From: Tetrahymena elliotti 4EA
Taxonomy: Eukaryota > Ciliophora > Oligohymenophorea > Hymenostomatida > Tetrahymenidae
Reading direction: 5' to 3'
NCBI GenBank assembly: GCA_000231825.2
Contig: JH720305.1
Span: forward strand, 1,501,557-1,565,556
DNA: 64,000 bases
Shown here one piece after another: positions 49,442 to 63,275 of this stretch. A model generated the notes under the pieces. The model searched no databases. It was not told where the DNA came from and saw only the letters and a list, made by a program, of their open reading frames with translations. Both the position numbers and the translations under genes were made by a program. The stretch's first letter is position 1. Each line of letters begins with the position of its first letter.

Positions 49442-51492
49442 TCATCAAATTAGCGTGTGTAAATTTATTGAAAGAGAGGATTATTTTTTGTGTAAAATCT
49501 AAAGAAGCTTTTACTTTTAAAAATAATTAAAAAAAATAATTATTTTTCCTGTTTCTTTCAAATCATTTATTTAGGAAATTGATATTAATTATATCAAAAA
49601 TTCTAAGTTAAAAAGAGGTTGATAAAAATGTTTAAAAGAATTTTTATTAAATTTGTAAAAGCATCAAGATATCAAATCTAATTTTCTAATTTAAATAGAA
49701 AGCCAATATTTGTTTTCTTGATTGTTTTTAGTAATGACTAATATTGATTAATTTTTATGAAAGCTTTTGGTTTGTGTCAGATTAAGCAAATAAAAAAATT
49801 TAAATAAAAGAAATAATTTATGATAATTCCTAAACAAGATTTTTGATTGTTATTATTCAAATAAAAATAGATAAAATGCTAACTTACTACATGTGAATAG
49901 ACACATAGAGAAGATATTAAATCTTAAAATGTTTTTTTTAAGATTTTACGTTTTAAAATTTTGGTGTCTAAATATTTTAAAATAAACGTAAAACATAAAA
50001 TATTGAAATAATAATGTAAAAAGTAATTGATATAAAATATTAATAAAATAAATATTAATTTTTCTTTTTTTAGGGGCTCTTAGAGTTGTAATGTTCAGGA
50101 ATAAATACAAGAATATGGAGGAAATGTACAAGTAAAATAATTTAAATATAAATATTAGAAATAAAATTAAAAGTCATAGAATGGATGAATTATTGATTAA
50201 GAATTCAACAGAGAGAAAAACTGAATTTGTTCAGAATAATTATTGATCGAACAGAAAATAAAATAAAAAAAGGAATTAATCAGTATTTAAAAGCAAATTT
50301 ATTATCAATAAAAAAGTAGAGATTTAATAAATAAATATATAGCTAGCGCTTTATAGGAAAAAGCTCAATTCTACACCAAATGAGCGTTAATATCATTATT
50401 CAGCTTTAAGAGTAGCCAATTTTAATTATTTTCATAATTTCTCATTATTTAGACATACTATATTCTTTGTAAATCTCTAATAAATAAGATTAGGATTTTA
50501 TCGTAAAGCAGAAGTGAGACGATAAGCCAAAGAAAAATAATGAAAAGGTGGTAGCTGTAACTTTATAAAGCAATAAATAAAAAAGAAAAAGGAATGCTTC
50601 TTATACTATCTTATTAGTAATTATAGTTTTTTATATTATAAATTTATTAAGAATACGGGAGCAATCAAAATTTAAAAGGAGTGAATTGTAATTAATTGTG
50701 ATGAATAGAAAATTAATTATAAAAGGAATTGTTCACCTGATTGTTTGTAGGCTTGCTGATCAAAAGGTAATAACTTAAAAATAAATAATTGATGAAGAAA
50801 TAATAATTGTTGCAGATATAATAATTACTATTCAATATGATCATCCTACAAAAGAAAAAAAAAACTAAATTAAATTAAAAAAATAGTAGTAATAACATCA
50901 ATAAATGACAGGCTTGAGAATGTGAGATAGAAAAAGGGGAAGAAGAATTTATAAAATCAATTCGAATTAAATAACCTAAAAAAATCAAACTAATAAATAA
51001 ACAAAAAACATATAAAGAAAGTTTGTTTGTTTATTTGTATGTAAGAATGATTAATTAACAAAATACAATTATTAAAAATAAAAGAAAATTATGATTATTG
51101 TTAAGAAAAAGATCAAACAAAAATCAAACAAAGTAATTACCAAAAAAAATTGATTGAAATCATAAGAAAATATAATATCAAAAACCTAAGTAAAGTAAAG
51201 CGAGTAAATTGACAATCATACAAATAGAAAACTTAAAAGCAAAAGAAATAAAAAAAGAGAGAAAACAAATAAAGTCGAAATAAAAGAAAACAATATATAA
51301 AGCAAGACAAAGTTTGTTAGAATTCATCATTAAAAAAGCCTAAAAGTAAAGATAAACAGCATCATATTAAATTGAAAACAATATTGTATCAGCTGCTCTA
51401 TCTCAAAATATTATTTAATAAACTAGATTGAACAGAAAGGGATTCTAAATTGATTTAAATCAATCATTTCATCCTGTCTTTATCTATAAAAA
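49442..51492. other. Intergenic / long 5' flank of Sin3-like gene
   Basis: At 50074, a pyrimidine-rich TTTTTTTAG acceptor-like site precedes a short frame (GSQSCNVQEQIQEYGGNVQV) ending at a TGA near 50188, perhaps an orphan last exon. A 75-codon frame near 50701 (start MNRKLIIKGIVHLIV) is another weak candidate. From about 50900 to 51490 the plus strand is strongly purine-rich, mostly A, as expected for the leader of the following gene. Confidence 0.35.
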
Positions 51493-54400
51493 ATGAATAG
51501 TGATAAGAGGTAAAAACGAGCAAGGATTTATCAGTCCGAAATAGAAAGAATGTAAGACGATTAGTTCTATCAATAATATTTTGGAGAAGAAGACAGCGAA
51601 GAAGACGAAGATTACGAAGCTAGCAGTAGTCAGCTCGCTGAATAGGATGAATTCGATTCTGATTTTTCAATGAACTCAAGGGAGTTTCAAGAAATCAGAA
51701 ATTAAGCAAATAGTTAAAATAATGGTGATAATTCAACTTCATAAAAAGGGGTAAAGAAGAGAAAAAGAAAGGATTCTAATGATTCCTCCTCGAATTAAAA
51801 ACAAAAAAACAAGACAGAAGGAGCATCAAGTAATAATAAATCTAAAAAGGGATCCTCAGATTCCTAGCAAGTAAAAAGCAAGCGTGGTAGAAAGCCTAAG
51901 AAGTTGTAAGGCGAAGAGGGCAATTAAATGGATGCTGAAGGAAATGAAAAGAGTCAAAGTATTTAAAATGAGTAGAATTAGGATGACAATATGAATGAAG
52001 AAGGCTAAGACAGTGAAAGCTAACCAAATACAAGAACAAGAAGAAATACTGTAAGTGTTAAATTACCTATGAATCAATCTAATTATTAGATTAGCGAAGG
52101 AAATTAATCATCAAATGGCTTGGTGAAAAGCACTGAATTAAAGCAAAACTAAGGTAATAATAACAATCCAGGCTTTGATGAAGACGATGATGATGAAGAA
52201 GACGAAGACTATGAGGCTTCTGAAGAGGATGATGATGACGATGAGGAAGATGAAGATGAACAAGAGAGTAATGGCAATGATGTATAATAGGATCAATAAT
52301 GTAAGGATAATGAAAAGAAAAAGAGTTTTAAATAGCAAGTAAAGAATAGCAAGTAAAAATCTGATTAAAATGATGAAGATAATAGTGAAGAAGATTAAGA
52401 GGAAGATGATGGATAAATGGAAGAGGAAGTTTCTGGTAATAATTAAGATAAAGAAAATAAAGATGATGAGGATTCTGATAGTGATTAGTAAACAAAATAA
52501 AAAAAAGAGAAGGCAAGATATGGAAATAAATCACAGCAAGAGGACTTTAAACATTCTATGAAATCTGGCAGATAGTAAAAAGGAAACTTTTTAGGAGCAG
52601 ATTAAGATTTTAAATAAAGAAAGGAGATAAAGTACGATAACTTTTTTTTTTAAATTCTAATTAATCAATTTTTGATATTTTTAAATTTAAAGTAAGTGTG
52701 ATGATTAGAGAAGAAAAAGATCTGATTAGAGTGATGGAAGAATTATGTCATCAGGTCCTCCTTCAAGAAAATAGTCAAAGCAAATTGTTTATAATCAAAA
52801 CAATAATAATAGCTAAAGTAGCAATAAGTAAATTAAAATTATGGTTAAATCATGGATAGATTTTAATTATTATTAATATGAAATTATAGCTGCTATAATA
52901 GAAGCAGATACGAAGATATCGAAGATAATGAGAGTTAAATACAATAAGAAGAAACAGAAGAACAAATTTAGAGAAATATAAAAATCTATTTAAGATAGTA
53001 GATGCTTTACAAGAATCTTGGAAACTTTCCTTATGTAAGAGCTGTTCACTTTGAAAAAGATATTTAAGAGTTTTAACGTATTGATGTAAGTTATGCTGTA
53101 TGTTAAGGAATTGAAGGTAATACTATTTCAATTAAACATCCTGAAATCAATACTTATTGTATTGGACTACCTTATAGAAGCAAGGATGATATTATTTCTA
53201 GAAATAAAACTGAATACCATGATGTTTTATACAAGTAAGAGGATGAAAGATATAGATAGGATGGTGAAATTTAGTTATTAACTTAAGGTATACGTATGTT
53301 AGACCTCTTAAAAAATAAAAAATATTCAAGCTTAGAAGAAAAGTAATGGATTATTGATGGAATTAATTAATTGTAAATATTGTCTTAATATGATCAATAC
53401 ACCTCACTTGTTTACAAAAATTGTAAATTGAAAAATATAAATCCATCTGCTATGGAATTAGATAAGCTTAAATAACAATTTACTGAAGAAGAACTTCATG
53501 AAATTAATGATGAACTTGATTAAATCTGTAAGAAAAAAGTTGAGTAAAATAAGGAAACAGCTGAAAAGATTGAAGATAAAGAAGAAAGTTTATAATAAGC
53601 TGAAAAAATAGCAGTTGAAGCATAACCTTAAGAAAATTAATAAGCTAAAAAAGAAGATGAAATTAAGGAAAGAGAAGAAGAAGAAATTTTACCTTAACAA
53701 GACACCCAAGTTGAAATAGAAGATGGAGAAATTGTTGATGAAGAAGAAATACAATAAAAATAGCTAGAAAAAAAATAATAACAACTAGAAAAACAAAGTA
53801 TATAGAATAGCAAATAAAACAATTACCCAGAAAATTCAATAGAAAAAGCAGAATAATAGGTAAAAGAGTAAGTTGTAATTGAAGAAGATAACAATTAAAG
53901 TTAAAGTAAAGATGAAAGCAAAATAGAAATTGAAGAAAAGCTAGAAAATTAATAAAATCATTAAGAATAAGATGATGTGAAAGAAAAAGAGCAATAAATT
54001 ATTGATTAATAGCAAATAGAAGAAACGTTAAGAGAGATTATGATAAATAAATTTGAAGATAAAGTAGAATAAGAAGAGTTTGATCTTATTTAAGAATTTT
54101 AAGCTAAAATGCATCAAAGAAAGAAAGCTTTGAAAGACTGTAAAGAGTAATTCTAAGAAAAATGGAGAAAATTAGATATGCTTTACTATCCAGCCTCTAT
54201 TGATTAAAAAACTTATAATGCTAAAAAAATAGAAAATTAGAATTTACATTTGAATAAAATTATTTTTAAATTTATTGAAAAAGAAGCTTAAGTTAGATAA
54301 ATTTATCGTTAACTCTTTTAAGAAATTCTTTCTAATAATTAAACAGGAAATCGTAGATAGTCTTAATCTAATATGATTAGTAATAATGATTAAAGTGTTT

Positions 54401-57400
54401 AAAGCCCTGATTTAACATGCTATTTTGATTATGAAAAGTCTATAATAGATTAATCTAAAGGAAATACACCCAGCTTTACAAGTTAAAAATAATTATTTTA
54501 GGAAATGCATAAATACTATTTAGCTAATCACGATTTTACTCTTGACTAAGCTAAAAGAAAGAATAAAAAAAAACCTACTACTGCTCAATCAGGATAAAAA
54601 TATTTAGTTGATTTCCCAAGTTTCACTTTAAATTTTTAAAATAAAGAGATTTTATAAACTGCTGTTGATTTAATTTACACCTTTTTAAGAGAATAATAAC
54701 AAAGAGAAAAGCTATAAATAACTGAGGAGCATGTTGATATATTTTAAATAATTTCTAAGCATATTCTTCATGCAACTCCATCAATTTTAAAGGATACTAT
54801 CAATTCTCAATAAAAACGATCTATTTTGAGCTATTTAAAAAACTAAAAATTGAATTAAGAGGATTATGATTTGAATAATTTTTATGACTATTTAGATAGA
54901 GAAATTCCAGAAGATTAGACATTTATTTAAAATATTAAAGGAGAATCTACAGTCTCTGATAACGGTTAAAAATAAACTAATTCCCCAACTCACAAATAGA
55001 ATGGAACATAAAATTTCCATCCTTTATTTGGCAACTCTAATCATTATTAAACAAAATCATCATAGAAAATATTTTCTCAAAATGGTTGTAGTTTGCAACT
55101 ATCTTCATAAATTAAAAGTATACCTCACTTATAACAGGCTAAATATTTCCCTAAAAGTGAAAATAGACCTTTTGCTTTTGGTGGCAAATACTTTTATTCA
55201 GTATTACATTATGTTAATGTTATTTATTAAAGATTGTTATATTTGATTCTACTGATACAGAAATATAATTCTAAAAGTGTATTAGTTCCTGAAGAATTTT
55301 TAAGTGAAGAGTTGTAAGAGAGCAGTTAAACATGCTTAAACAGTGATGGAAGTATCTCTATTAAGGACTTATTTATAGGTGTTCTTATAGGCCATATAAA
55401 AGATGAAATAGAAGAAATGTCCTATGAATCGACTATGAAGACTTTAGGAGTTAAGAACAGCCTTTATCTTTTAAATATAAAGTACATTTTAAATAACTTA
55501 TGGAAATCTCTTTACAGCCTTAGTAAGGATATTAATGAATATAATTTATATACTTGCTTATATGAATCTGTAGTCAACAACAATAATTATTTTGATGAAT
55601 TGTATAAAACTATTATCTTGCAGGCTTTAGACCTTATTGAGGAAGAAGAAGAGGAAGAAAGAAGAAATAAAAGTAAATAAGGTGAAGATGAAGAGGAAAA
55701 TGAAGGAGTTTAAAAATAATTTAATGAAAGCTCAATTGCTATGATACCTTTATGTAGAGCTTTTTATGAACCTTAAACATAAATGGTTTATGTTCATAGC
55801 TTACTTTTGAAAGATATTTTACCTCTAAATTCTAATTATAGCTAAGAAATCAACTAAGAAGAGAGCATAGAAGAAGAAATAGCTCCATAAATTTAGAAAA
55901 AAGAAAGCAATCAATAAAAGAGAAGACCTTCTTAAAATAAAGAATCACCTGAACGTTCTGAACTTGAGTAAAGAACACAATCTAAAGCAAAACAATAAAT
56001 TTTGCATGAGAATATTAAAGAATAAACAGCAAAGATGTAAGAGGAAGAAGAATAAAAGAATAATAATCCTGTTATTTAGAAGAAAGCAAGCAAAAAAGTA
56101 GAAAATGAAGAAGTAGAAATCAAAAATCAATAAAAATAATCTAACAAAAAGATGGATGAAGAAAATAGTGGAGATGCAGAAGGTTCTAGTAACAGTAATG
56201 AACAAAATGGAGAAGAAAGCAGTAACAGTAATAAAAAAGGAGCTAAAGCCAAAAAAGTGGTTAAGTAAATTAAAAAGCAAGAAAAGAATTCATAAAGCAC
56301 AAAAAATGTTAACAATGGTTCAATACCTGATAAAGGCAAGTCTCAGGAAGAAACTAATAGCTAATCTAATTAATTATAAAAATAAATTTAAGTGTAGTAA
56401 TAGCAATAATAACAACAACACCAAGAATAATTATAGTTATTTTTGCAAGAACAATAATTGTTGAATGAAGTCAAAAATTAAGCTATGCTTTAATAAAATG
56501 GGGAAAAAGTAAAGAAAATTTAGAATAATGATGAAAACTAAACTAATCTCAATATTTCCAACAAAGATCACTCATCACCATAAAATTAAAATTCAGTTAA
56601 AAACATTAATCAGCATCAATAAGAGGAAATAATTTCAAAGAATAATGCCCAAAAAGATCAGGAAAAATTATAAGAACAAAAAGATTCTGATTAGAACTAA
56701 CAACAGATATAATTAGCTTAATAGTAACAGAAACAACTATTAGAACAATAGTTATAGCAAAAGTAATTTAAATAATAACAATAACAATAGTTCATGTAGT
56801 AGTAATGGTAGTATTAATAATAGTAACAGTAACAGCAGCAATAATAATAGTAGTAATAAATGGCATAAGATAACTTAAGTGCTTAACAAAATTTGACTGA
56901 AATCTAAAATTAGTAAATGTATTTAAATTTCTTGTACTAAAATGTAAGCTAATTGAAATCAATGAAAGCAGTTGCTTAGCAATAGCCTAATACTTAATAA
57001 TAGTTATAATAGATTGACTAGAAGATAAGTGAAATTGAACAATAAATCTAGTAAATTTAAGAAGTTTTAAAAAGTTAAATATCAGAAGCAAGAAAAAGAG
57101 AAGAGTCGAATATTTCATCATAGAATTAGTAAGAAGCTAATTAAGCTGATTCAGTTAAAGAAGATGATGATTAAAATGAAAAAGAAGATATCCTTGGAGT
57201 TATGACTATTGATCCTCCTAATTTTGATAATTTCATGTGCTAAGCTTCTGATAGTGGCAACAATTCTAACAATTTAAGCATAAATAATTCAAGATAAAAA
57301 TCTGCATCAGATTAATAAAGTGAAAAGGAAGTTTAATAAAAATAAACTAAATAGTCCAAATAAGAAAACAAAAGCGAAAGTAATAATAAGATAAATCTAA

Positions 57401-60180
57401 GGTTGAATGTAAATAAAGCAGAAAAGAAAGAAGAATAATTAGGTTAAAGTGGATAAAAGGAACCTTAGGCGACTCCCACTACTCCCTCATTCAAACAATA
57501 TCCTTTGGGAATCTAATTACAACAACAACAATAATAGCTTTAAATGTAATTATAAATGTAAAGTATGAACTAGTAATAAGCTCAAGGTGGCTTAGGGTCA
57601 TCTCATATTTTTACTTAAGACCAACATGCCTAACTCTAAAGTTAGTAGCTACAATAAGGATTGTAAAATTCATAACATCGCAGCGGATCTTAACTTTAAA
57701 CTTCATAGTAGCTTTTACCTTCTTAATTATCTTTATAACCTCCTTCTCCTTAATTTGGAAGTTAATAGTAAGTTGTCTTGAACAATTCTAATAATATAGA
57801 AGCTGTTTAGTAATAATTAATGATCACTCAATTAAAAATAAAGGAATTGCGTGAAAGATTAGAAGTTCTTCACAAACTTGACTAGTTAAAGTAAATATAA
57901 CCTGAATAGATAGCTGAATTCAAGATTTTGATGGAAAAGCATAATAACGAAGAGCAAAACTATCACAATTTAATTATGATTTTAAATTAAAAACAATAGT
58001 AATAGCTTCAAATCCAATAACAATAATAAATTCAACAAAAGCAATTATAAAGCAACTAAATATCCTTAGGTGATCCTGCTACAATTTAAGGAGGATAGAT
58101 TTAAAAGTAGATGTAATTATAGAAATCATAATAATTAGATAAGTCTGAAGGCTTACTTAACAGCTCTAATCATGGAAACAGAGCAGCTGCGGCAGCAGCA
58201 GCTTAATAAGCAACAATTAACAAGTAAAATAATTAATCAAATTTAATTGAAGCTTTGAAGAGAAGCTAGTAATTATAGTAAGGAAACAATATAACAGCTT
58301 TGACAGGCCAATAAATTTAGTAGAGTATTGCACTTAACCCTTCTTTGGCTTCTTCTATAGGAGTTATGAGCCCTTTGAATGTTACTTAGGCTAATACAAA
58401 TACTAACTTATCTGCTTCTGATATTTAATAGATAAAGTAAACCAACCCTTAGTTATATTAACAAATAGTTATGAATCAACAATAATAATTGACTTAAAGT
58501 TAACAAATTTAATCTTAGCAACTTGCATAATTTTAGTAGCAATAATTGAGATTGCAACAATAATAATAATTATAAAAATAAGCTCTTTTAGAATCTACTG
58601 GATAAAGTGGCTTATTACCTACTTAGATGATAATGCATGGTTAAAATAATAATGAAGTAACTCTTGGTACTTCTTAAATTTGGACTAACAATAATAACCC
58701 CGGAGCATCCTCTGCTACTGTTGGATTGTCTACACCAACTGATTAAAAAGGAGGACAATTAAATCAACTAAATATTTAAAATTTACCTTCTCAAGGATCA
58801 GACCAAAATGCCATATAACTATTTAAATTATAATAAGAACACCTACGTTAATAATAGCTTTAATCTAACTTAAGTACAAGTATACAAATAGAAAAAGGTT
58901 AAACTATGCCTAACTAACCTTAAGTTAATTTATTCTCAAGCTAATAAGCATCTGCTTTCCCTTCACTTGGTGAATCTGCTCACCATCCTGCATAACTCAC
59001 TAATTAAATCAGAGGCTAAGCTGTTACAGCTACTGGTAATACTCCAAATTAAAACTAAAACATGACAGCTGCTTTAAAAAGCTATTTGTTAAAAAATGGG
59101 GCTATTAACTCTGCTTAAGGTGTCTAAATAATTAGCACACCAGAAGGATAGATTCAATAGTTTAATGAAAATTTAGGTCAGCAAAATTTAACTTAGAGCT
59201 AAATTGATTAGTTAAGTCAGTAATAATAATTAGCTATGTAGAGACAATTATAGTAACATTAGCAACAATAACAACACCTATTGCAATCCTAGTAATTATA
59301 AAATTAAATTAATATTTAAAATTAACAAATTGTTGATTAACATGTTTATTAGCAATTAATGTAACAGTAATTAATTAAAGAAAAAATGTAAATAGCTTAA
59401 TAACAATAGTAAAGAGCTTAACAAGAATAAGAAATGCTGTAAAAGATGTCTTAATAAGCTGTAGCTAATCAGTAGATTTTATAAATGAATAGCAATCTTA
59501 CATCTAATGAGAAACTCTTTTTATAACAATAGTAATTATAATAAAATCAAGGGGCATTATCATAATCATAATTGATTCAACTTTAGCAAGCTGGAAATAA
59601 CCCAAATCTATTTATTTTGTAATAGTAAGAACAATAAAATTAAAGATTATAACATTAATAAAATTAATAGTTAGCCTAGTAGTCATAATTGCAAGCCATG
59701 TAATAGCTTTAACATTAATAGCAGTAATAGCGTCTATAGCTTCTACAATAATAACCATAGCAGGGTTTATAAAATCAATAAATAATTTTGTAAAATTAGC
59801 CTATTTAAGGCTTATCTTAGTAACAGCAACAATTAATACTGGCTCAATAACAACAAAAATAAAATCAATTACTACTTTCTTAACAGAATTAATTAATGAT
59901 GCCTAATCTCTCTTAATCGTAATAACTTTAACAACTTTAAATGTAAAATTAGATGAAAAATATGTAAGGTATTATGGATCATCCTTCTTAAATTTAATTG
60001 AATCATGCTGATCCAAATATTCAAGATATAAATGAATATATAAAACACTAATACCTACTTTAGCAATAGCAACAATAACAGTCTTAATTTATTAATGCAA
60101 AAAGAGCAAATATGTTAATGGGAGGTATAGATATTGGATAACAATATGGTGATAACTTAACTAAATTTAAAAAAATTTGA
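51493..60180 (+). CDS. Sin3-family transcriptional corepressor, PAH-less, with poly-Q tail
   Basis: Three exons, 51493-52631, 52693-52827 and 52890-60180, give 2,854 residues; introns are 61 and 62 nt and all junctions keep frame. Residues ~17-60 are acidic and read DDQFYQQYFGEEDSEEDEDY, then DEFDSDFSM, resembling the H2A.Z-binding start of YL1/Swc2. An AT-hook-like KRGRKPKK lies near 130. Sin3 features follow: RNKTEYHDVLYKQEDERY (~525-545), KEQFQEKWRKLDMLYYPASI (~845), the Sin3a_C-like FAFGGKYFYSVLHYVNVIYQ (~1185), ESTMKTLGVKNSLYLLNIKY (~1270) and CRAFYEPQTQMVYVHSLLL (~1380). SIN3 scaffolds class I histone deacetylase complexes. No PAH domains are visible in the ~450 residues before the HDAC-interaction region. 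From ~1,580 on the protein is mostly Gln, in mixed TAA, TAG, CAA and CAG codons, ending TGA 60178-60180. Confidence 0.8.
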
Positions 60181-61256
60181 GATTAAAATTGATGAAAAAT
60201 TAAATTTGTTTAACAAATTAAAAAACTACCTGATTGATTGATAAAATTAAAGAAATAAGTTAAAAGATAAGAATGATTATATCTTAATAGTAAATAAGTA
60301 GGTATCAGTTGATATAATCTTAATAATAACAATAATAATTTACTTAAAATAAACAAACAAACAAACAAATAAAATAATTTTTCAAAATTAACTTTATATC
60401 GTAATTAAGTTGTCTTATAATTTATTCCTCTTTTTTGTTTAATATTATTAATATATCTCCATTCATTTTATCATATCTTCTGTATTTTTTATAAATTTTT
60501 TTAACATTCTATTTCTTTTTATTCACTAATTTCTAATCCCTATTTTACATAAATCACTTCCTTATCCATTTTTTTAGAATTTTCTTTTAATTTTTCTTAT
60601 TTTAATTAATTTTATTTCAGTAAATTTATTTCAAAGATACATTTGAACTTAAACTTAAATTTGTCAATTTTATCAATAAGCTTTAATTTTTCATTTATGA
60701 AGAAAAATCTAAATATTTAGAGATAAAAATAAATTTTAAATCTTAAATGATGTAAATTAAAAAATGTTAAAAGTAGAAGATGAATTTTAAATTATATTCC
60801 ATGATGTTAACTCAATGAACATATAATTATTTTTAATTAAATAAAATTAACATTTAAAATAAGTTATGTTTAATATAGGCTTACTAGCTTTAATCCTCTC
60901 CTTTTTTTCTTTTTTAATATTTAAGAGTTAGTTAGCTTGATATGCATTATTGAGGAATAGCTTAAGATTTTTAGGAATTCGAAATTTTATTAAAATAATA
61001 ACTATAATATTTAAATTAGAGCAGTATTTCATAATCAAGTGCATCTGAAATACCAATTGTTTTACATTTTTTTTGTAAATTTATTAAATAATTTTTTTAA
61101 ATCTTTTTTGTATTTAATTATGAATATTAATAATGTTTTATAATTTTTGCTGCTGCAACCATCTTTATAAAAATTTAATCTACAATTATCCTCTATTGTT
61201 TCGAGTACAATTAATTAGGCTCTTTAACTTATATTAATTAAATATTATTTACCATT
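60181..61256. other. Intergenic between convergent genes
   Basis: Shared 3' flank of the Sin3-like gene (+) and the unknown gene (-). An AAAC repeat lies at 60351-60369. Otherwise A+T-rich without supported features. Confidence 0.5.
60351..60369. repeat. AAAC microsatellite
   Basis: Four to five tandem AAAC/ACAA units about 170 bp after the stop of the Sin3-like gene. Confidence 0.8.
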
Positions 61257-63275
61257 TCAAAGATTGTTCTCTTCAGAACAAAATTGATTTTATGTATCAC
61301 CAATTTCAGATTTTTTTTATTGCTTTTTTAAATTGTTGGCTGATTAAGAGGATTTGTTTCTTTTACGAATTGACTTTTTTATAATTAATGAATTCTAATA
61401 ATCTTATTAATTAATAATATTTTCATCTTTTTCGAAAGATTTTTAAATTATTTATTATTCATTTTAGTTAGAATTACTATTTATATTTTATTATGTGTTT
61501 ACAATTTATTCATGTTGTTTTGAATCAGGTAAATCAGCATCTATTTCCTCTTGTTTAACTGTTTAACTATCAACTATGATATCAGCTAATTCACAACGAT
61601 TATCTTTTAAATCTATAATATCTTCATCTAAACACAAGCCATGAATAAATTAAAGGTTATTTAAATTACTTGATAAATCTTTTTTATCTTCTCTATCTAA
61701 TTAATCTTGTTATGAAGAGTTTTTATAAATTTTCTTTCTTTTGTATTAACCCTAGAAATTACGAAGATATTCTTCACAAGATTTCCTTTGAGATTTTCCT
61801 TAATATCTGCTTATTTAACTTCTGTCTAGATATCTATATCTACACATTTTAGCTGAATCAGAAGAATATTTTTGCTTCTTATAAAATTTATCATAAAATA
61901 TCTAACTTTGCATAAAATACTCAAAATCTTCTAAACCTTATATTGTATTTTAAAAGTTTTCTTTTGAACGACGCATATCTTCAAGTTGCTTTAGAATGTC
62001 ATCTTTTATAAAAATATTGTATATTTTTAAATAGTCTTCTTAATAGCAATCAGGCATAACTTATATCTTACTTAGAGAATGTCTTTCTAAAGAAACTGAT
62101 ATTGGTATTTTAATATTATCAAGTGTGACGACTGTTAAATCGGTTTTATCAATAATTCTTAATTTCATTAAAAATATAATAAAATGACTTTGCCTATTAA
62201 AGTGTTCTATAACACCTTTCCTCATGATAAATCTTACATAAGTTCCCATATCTCCTCCAAATATATCAACAAGGGGCTTAGAATAACCAAAAGGCCCTGA
62301 AATATGCTGAATACCATCATCAAGATTCAGTTTACGAATAGAAAATGCAAACAACTATGTTTCATCTCTGGAATCAATAATTTAATATGCAATTTGCTTA
62401 GATTTTTCATAATTTTTAGCTACCATGTCATAAAGAATATTCATTTCATGATCATAATATTTAACTATTTTAGAAAACAAATCTTCTTCTAACTCAATAT
62501 TTTTTTAATGCTACTAAAGTAATTGGCTAGCGAATTTAGCGTCTTAGTTATCTTTATATTTTTCAAGTTTTTTTATTAAAAATCTAAAATCCTTAAGCAA
62601 CCTATGCCCATTATCATAAATAATTTCAATCCTATTTTTTTTAGCAATTACTTAAATAACAGGCCTTACATCATTCCAAATAGAAACCTTTTCCATAATA
62701 CACTTATCAATATTTTCTTCTCCTTTCTTATTAAAGAAATCTAAATCCAAGAGTATTTCATCTTCTAGTAAAAATTAAGATTCTTCTTCATCTTCTTCCT
62801 CCCACTCTTCCTCTTCGTGCATTTAGTTATGATTATATTCATAATTTTAGTATTGCTGCTCAGAATACTAATTGCAAATATTTATATTACTACTATTCTC
62901 CTCATTGTATTCGTGGTTCTAATGGTTTTTATTGTGATAGTTCATATAATAACTCTACTCATTCATCTAATTAGATTAATAATTATAATTTTGTTAGTAA
63001 TTCATTGACCTATATTGCTCATTTCCATAGTTATTATAACTTCTACGCTAATCCTGTTGTGTTTTATTACTCTAATTATTTGATTGCTGCATAATTTTTT
63101 GCAGCATTTTGCGTTACTTTTTTTTGATTTAGTCTTCTTACTTAATAATTCTATTTTCATGCATTGAATACTATTAAATAGTAATGAAGCCTGTCTGAAG
63201 TCTTTCTAATCTCCTCTCTTCCTCCGATTTCATAATCTAGCAAGGATTTTCTAGATCAAACCCTTCGAACTCCAT
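61257..63275 (-). CDS. Conserved-looking protein of unknown function
   Basis: Single exon, 672 residues, start MEFEGFDLENPCQIMKSEEE at 63275, stop TGA 61257-61259. A later in-frame ATG at 63164 exists, but the upstream one continues the coding mix and is preferred. I do not recognise the family. Residues ~60-165 are N/Q/Y-rich with an acidic run (EEEEWEEEDEEES near 155). Residues ~170-460 look folded: VSIWNDVRPVIQVIAKKN, RIEIIYDNGHRLLKDF, then AFSIRKLNLDDGIQHISGPF, YSKPLVDIFGGDMGTYVRFI and LTVVTLDNIKIPISVSLE. The C-terminal ~200 residues are basic, then Q/N/S-rich. The mix of a folded core with charged flanks suggests a protein- or RNA-binding factor, but nothing in the sequence decides it. 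There are no membrane segments. Confidence 0.75.

Noticed and set aside
52138..52534. Hydrophobic minus-strand frames that look like membrane proteins
   Set aside because: They are antisense shadows of the acidic Asp/Glu-rich N-terminus of the Sin3-like gene.
55945..56339. Minus-strand Leu/Phe-rich frames
   Set aside because: They are antisense shadows of the Glu/Lys/Ser-rich part of the Sin3-like gene.
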